Positions 13,762 through 17,165 of a stretch of 17,165 nucleotides of DNA are shown here, in pieces. Each line of letters opens with the position of its first letter. The stretch's first letter is position 1. The translations under genes were made by a program, and so were the position numbers. Below the pieces are notes generated by a model that saw only the letters and a program-made list of their open reading frames with translations, searched no databases and was not told where the DNA came from. The stretch spans positions 1-17,165 of the forward strand of contig UQUJ01000066.1 in assembly GCA_900544195.1 (NCBI GenBank), read 5' to 3'. The stretch comes from an uncultured Alistipes sp. GTDB lineage: Bacteria > Bacteroidota > Bacteroidia > Bacteroidales > UBA932.

Positions 13762-14982
13762 TTACTCCGCGTAGAGCGAGATGATGTTGAGGATGACTTC
13801 AGAAGCCTTCTCGATGCTCTGGAGAGGAACGAACTCCATCTTGCCGTGGAAGTTCAGGCCGCCGGCGAAGATGTTCGGGCAAGGCAGGCCCTTGAAACTC
13901 AAGTTTGCGCCGTCGGTGCCGCCACGGATCGGCTGGATCTTCGGCTTGATGCCGGCCATCTCCATCGCCTTCACGGCTTTCTCCACCACGTGATAATGCG
14001 GTTCCACCTGCTCGCGCATGTTGTAGTACTGATCCTTGATCACAGCCGTCGCCGTACCATCGCCGTACTTCACATTGATGAAGTCCACGCACTTTTGCAT
14101 GATTGCCTTCTTGCTCTCGAACTCCTTGCGGTCATGATCGCGGATGATGTAGGTGACATCGGCCTCCTCAACCGAACCGTTGATCCCGATGATGTGGAAG
14201 AATCCCTCATACCCTTCGGTATATTCAGGCCTCTGCTGAACCGGCAGCAACCCGTTCAGTTCCGTCGCTATCAGAATGGCGTTCTTCATCTTCCCCTTTG
14301 CATAGCCCGGATGCACATTCCTTCCTTGAATATGTATCTTCGCCGAAGCCGCGTTGAAATTCTCGAACTCCAACTCGCCGATCTCGCCGCCATCCATCGT
14401 GTAGGCATATTCGGCTCCGAACTTCTTGACATCGAACTTCACGACACCGCGTCCGATCTCCTCGTCTGGCGTGAACCCGATCTTGATCTCACCGTGCTTG
14501 AACTCAGGATGCTCCACGATGTACTGCACCGCGTCCATAATCTCGGCCACGCCAGCCTTGTCGTCTGCTCCAAGCAGAGTCGTGCCGTCGGTGGTGATCA
14601 ACGTCTGGCCGACATAGTGAAGCATTTCAGGAAATTCCGAAGGCTTCAGCGCCAGGCCCGACACGCCTTTAAGCGGAATATCCCCACCATCATATTCATT
14701 GATTATCTGAGGTTTGACATTCGCGCCCGATGCGTCCGGAGCGGTGTCCACGTGGGCGATGAAGCCGATCGCAGGCACTTTCGCCTCAATGTTCGAAGGG
14801 ATCGACCCCATCACGTAACCATATTCATCAAGAGTGGCTTCCACTCCGAGAGCCTGAAGCTCGTCGCGCAGCATCCGCAGCAGATTGAGTTCTTTCTCCG
14901 CCGATGGCTGGCTCTCTGATTCTTCGTTCGACTGAGTGTCAATGCTGACGTACCTCAGGAACCTGTCCAAAACTTTTTCCAT
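13762..14982 (-). CDS. pepT: Peptidase T (tripeptide aminopeptidase, M20B)
   Basis: This cytosolic di-zinc aminopeptidase removes the N-terminal residue from tripeptides. The 406-residue product matches the family length of about 410. Metal ligands and catalytic residues in the expected order are His77 and Asp79 (A-H-V-D-T), Asp140 (G-A-D-D-K-A-G), Glu174 and Glu175 (T-P-D-E-E-I-G), Asp197 (T-M-D-G-G-E) and His379 (G-L-N-F-H-G). I-R-G-G-T-D-G-A near 352-359 is the substrate-side motif. The lid domain lies at about 208-320. It reads in the same direction as the OPT transporter upstream (133-base gap carrying palindromic repeats), so imported peptides could be digested by the neighbouring product. 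I find no clear promoter of its own in the gap, so it may be co-transcribed. Confidence 0.96.
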   Translation of the reverse strand: MEKVLDRFLRYVSIDTQSNEESESQPSAEKELNLLRMLRDELQALGVEATLDEYGYVMGSIPSNIEAKVPAIGFIAHVDTAPDASGANVKPQIINEYDGGDIPLKGVSGLALKPSEFPEMLHYVGQTLITTDGTTLLGADDKAGVAEIMDAVQYIVEHPEFKHGEIKIGFTPDEEIGRGVVKFDVKKFGAEYAYTMDGGEIGELEFENFNAASAKIHIQGRNVHPGYAKGKMKNAILIATELNGLLPVQQRPEYTEGYEGFFHIIGINGSVEEADVTYIIRDHDRKEFESKKAIMQKCVDFINVKYGDGTATAVIKDQYYNMREQVEPHYHVVEKAVKAMEMAGIKPKIQPIRGGTDGANLSFKGLPCPNIFAGGLNFHGKMEFVPLQSIEKASEVILNIISLYAE

Positions 14983-15040
14983 GTTGTTGTTATTTTCTGG
15001 CCGCTGAGCAGCCTGACATATTATTCAGAACTCGCTGTTT

Positions 15041-15110
15041 CGGTCGCCGAGCTTGTCGAAGCGCCCGAAATGAACCTGTCGGAAAGTCACTTCGGCAGGC
15101 TCAGTGACCG
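15041..15110 (+). repeat. CTGAGCCTGTCGAAG palindromic repeat, inverted pair between the OPT transporter gene and pepT
   Basis: A unit at 15041-15067 (GGTCGCCGAGCTTGTCGAAG core) faces an inverted unit at 15086-15110 (CACTTCGGCAGGCTCAGTG core). Over 21 bases the arms match at 17 positions. Here the order of arms is the reverse of that in dacB and the radical SAM gene. The repeat ends 6 bases from the OPT stop codon and may form a stable 3' structure that attenuates read-through into pepT or protects the upstream mRNA. Confidence 0.85.
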
Positions 15111-15115
15111 TTTGT

Positions 15116-17083
15116 TTATTCCTTGGCCCTCAAAGAAGCGATCACCGTGTAGGCGATGATTCCGATGAACGGGATGATGGCGATGGCCTCGCCGTATTGG
15201 GCGTTCCAGCCGGTCAGGAACCAATCCACGTTGAAGAACTTGAGCAGGGCGCTCACGACTCCCATCAGCGCGCCGCCGGCGATGAAACCGGAAGCGATCA
15301 GCGTACCCTTGTTCAGACGTATCTCATTAAGCGCCTTGTCCTTCGAGCGGGTGCTGACGAACCAGGAGATCGCCCCGCCTATCAGAAGAGGCAGGTTCAG
15401 GTCGATCGGAATGAACATGCCAAGGGCGAATGCCAGGGCCGGAACCTTGAGGAAGGTCAGCACTATGGCCAGCACGGCGCCTATCCCGTAGAGCAGCCAC
15501 GGAGCTCCTCCGCCGTTCATCATCGGCTGGATCACGGCCGCCATAGCGTTGGCCTGAGGAGCCACAAGCGCCTGGTCACCTACGAATCCGTACGTCTTGT
15601 TAAGCACGAGCATCACCCCGCAGACAGTCGCCGCCGCGACAGCCACACCCACGAACTTCCAGCCTTCCTGTTTCTTGGGCGTGCTGCCTATCCAGTAACC
15701 GATCTTGAGATCAGTGATGAACGAACCCGCAACCGAAAGAGCCGTGCAGACAACCCCACCGATGATCAGAGCCGCGGCCATGCCGGCGTTGCCCTTAAGC
15801 CCCACAGCCACAAGGATAAGCGCGGCGATGATCAGGGTCATCAGCGTCATGCCGCTCACCGGGTTGGTGCCCACGATGGCGATGGCGTTGGCCGCCACGG
15901 TCGTGAACAGGAACGAGATGATCGCCACGATCAGCAGCCCGACAACCGCCTGCCAGATGTTGTTCACAACCCCGCCGAAAGCGAAGAACGCGAACACCGC
16001 CAGAAGCGTCAGCACGATGCCGAACACAATGGTTTTCATAGGAATATCCTCTTGTGTCCTCTCGGTTGTCTCCACTTTGCCGCCCTTCTTTCCGAACTCG
16101 CCGACAGCCAGCCCGACAGCCGACTTGATCACACCGGACGATTTGATGATGCCGATGATTCCGGCCGTCGCGATGCCGCCGATTCCGATGTGTCTCGCGT
16201 AATCCTTGAATATCTGGTCAGGGCTCATCTCTCCGATTGTCATTGTCACTCCGGTGTTCATCAGGTCAATCACCTGACCGCCCCAGATGAGGTTCATCAG
16301 CGGGATGATCACCAGCCACACCAGGAAGCTTCCGCAACAGATGATGAAGGCATATTTCAGACCCACGATGTAGCCGAGACCCAGTACGGCCGCTCCGGTG
16401 TTCAGTTTCAGAACCACCTTCGCCTTGTCAGCGATAGTCTGCCCGAATCCCATGACGGTTGTGCTGACCGTGTCCGCCCATGCTCCGAAAGTGCTGACAA
16501 TGAAGTCGTAGAGACCTCCGATGAGACCGCTGACCAAAAGCGTGCCCGCTCCCTTGCCACCACCCTCGCCGCTAACGAGGATCTGTGTCGTGGCCGTGGC
16601 TTCAGGGAAAGGATATTTCCCGTGCATCTCCTTCACGAAATATTTCCGGAAAGGGATGAGGAATAATATTCCCAAAACGCCGCCGAGCAGCGACGAGAGG
16701 AACATCTGCATAAAGTTGACATCAACCCCAAGGATGTAGATGGCGGGAAGAGTGAATATCGCACCCGCCACCACGGCTCCTGAGCAGCCTCCGATGGACT
16801 GGATGATGACGTTTTGCCCGAGACCCTCTTTTTTACCAAGGGCGTTCGTCAGCCCAACCGCTATGATCGCGATAGGGATCGCCGCTTCGAACACCTGTCC
16901 CACGCGCAGCCCCAGATAGGCCGCCGCAGCGGAGAAGATGACCACCATCAGCAATCCCAAGGTCACTGAATAAGGTGTCACTTCCGCCCATTTCCTTTCC
17001 GCTCCCAAGAGCGGCTTGTACTCCTCGCCGGGCGCCAGCTCCCTTTGAGCGTTTTCCGGCAATGCGTTTCTCTTTTCTTCCAT
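15116..17083 (-). CDS. OPT-family oligopeptide transporter
   Basis: This large integral membrane transporter of the OPT family (bacterial TIGR00733-like group) is thought to take up small peptides. The 655-residue product starts with about 35 hydrophilic residues. After these come many hydrophobic segments, about 14-16 by eye, covering nearly the whole length, with one cytosolic-looking hydrophilic loop at 330-350 (K-K-G-G-K-V-E-T-T-E-R). Family signatures include I-G-G-C-S-G (97-102), K-Y-P-F-P-E-A-T-A (156-164) and G-T-N-P-V-S-G-M-T (405-413). The start at 17083 is the natural ATG of the charged N-terminus. It lies upstream of pepT on the same strand, which supports peptide rather than metal-chelate transport, though the substrate is not proven by sequence. 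A weak -7-like box (TGTATTTG on the minus strand, one mismatch) lies at 17144-17151. Confidence 0.92.
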   Translation of the reverse strand: MEEKRNALPENAQRELAPGEEYKPLLGAERKWAEVTPYSVTLGLLMVVIFSAAAAYLGLRVGQVFEAAIPIAIIAVGLTNALGKKEGLGQNVIIQSIGGCSGAVVAGAIFTLPAIYILGVDVNFMQMFLSSLLGGVLGILFLIPFRKYFVKEMHGKYPFPEATATTQILVSGEGGGKGAGTLLVSGLIGGLYDFIVSTFGAWADTVSTTVMGFGQTIADKAKVVLKLNTGAAVLGLGYIVGLKYAFIICCGSFLVWLVIIPLMNLIWGGQVIDLMNTGVTMTIGEMSPDQIFKDYARHIGIGGIATAGIIGIIKSSGVIKSAVGLAVGEFGKKGGKVETTERTQEDIPMKTIVFGIVLTLLAVFAFFAFGGVVNNIWQAVVGLLIVAIISFLFTTVAANAIAIVGTNPVSGMTLMTLIIAALILVAVGLKGNAGMAAALIIGGVVCTALSVAGSFITDLKIGYWIGSTPKKQEGWKFVGVAVAAATVCGVMLVLNKTYGFVGDQALVAPQANAMAAVIQPMMNGGGAPWLLYGIGAVLAIVLTFLKVPALAFALGMFIPIDLNLPLLIGGAISWFVSTRSKDKALNEIRLNKGTLIASGFIAGGALMGVVSALLKFFNVDWFLTGWNAQYGEAIAIIPFIGIIAYTVIASLRAKE

Positions 17084-17165
17084 TGGTCGTTATTTTGTTT
17101 TCATTTCTTTCTCAACTTTCGCAAGTAGGCAATCACCTGCTGTCAAATACATTATCTCACGTTCG

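Noticed and set aside
13741..14919. A 392-codon open frame on the plus strand opposite pepT
   Set aside because: It is antisense to a clear PepT with all metal ligands intact. Its product is His/Leu/Arg-rich without recognisable domains, as expected for a shadow frame in codon-biased DNA.
15104..16666. A 520-codon open frame on the plus strand opposite the OPT transporter gene
   Set aside because: The product is an implausible His/Asp/Arg-rich sequence. It mirrors hydrophobic codons of the transporter on the other strand, and the transporter shows family signatures throughout.

Overview
The window looks like a chromosomal segment of a member of the Bacteroidota, probably a Bacteroidales gut lineage, with moderate GC (a little over 50% by eye). 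The reasons are: five upstream regions carry an exact match to the Bacteroidota -7 promoter box TAnnTTTG and a sixth has one mismatch; no clear Shine-Dalgarno sequences precede the starts; the gene order guaB / SurA-like lipoprotein / SurA / OstA-LptA-like is typical of this phylum; and threonine dehydrogenase is of the short-chain (epimerase-like) type. All ten genes look intact and housekeeping in nature. I see no phage, CRISPR, defence or rRNA/tRNA genes.

Layout. (1) 45-1724 (+): a PBP4-type D-Ala-D-Ala carboxypeptidase. (2) 1847-2917 (-): an SH3 + NlpC/P60 peptidoglycan endopeptidase, convergent with it, with a hairpin repeat between the two stops. (3) 3081-4133 (+): a radical SAM protein of the YhcC/TIGR01212 group, divergent from nlpC, with the two predicted promoters overlapping. 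(4) 4275-10791 (+): an operon with short gaps or stop/start overlaps holding guaB, a SurA-like lipoprotein, a two-parvulin SurA and a very long OstA/LptA-like protein, closed by a hairpin terminator. It couples GMP synthesis with outer-membrane protein and LPS biogenesis. (5) 10956-11909 (-) and 12061-13251 (+): a divergent pair, L-threonine 3-dehydrogenase and 2-amino-3-ketobutyrate CoA ligase, which together turn threonine into glycine and acetyl-CoA. (6) 13252-13761: a 510-base gene-free stretch with repeat fragments, a 37-bp direct repeat, a MITE-like element and a strong terminator. (7) 13762-14982 and 15116-17083 (both -): peptidase T and an OPT-family oligopeptide transporter, a likely peptide import and digestion pair.

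The unusual content lies in the repeats. A palindromic unit with core CTGAGCCTGTCGAAG is scattered through the window, alone or as inverted pairs. It occurs in three intergenic regions and also inside three genes, where it is read in the same frame each time (V-A/T-E-P-V/A-E on one arm, L-R-Q-A-Q on the other). Its outer stem bases vary in a compensatory way between copies, which supports a selected hairpin. Separately, the hexamer GAATAT/ATATTC occurs about 43 times by eye on the two strands, several times more than composition predicts, in more than one codon frame and also in intergenic DNA. Both may reflect genome-wide features of this lineage that the gene list does not explain.
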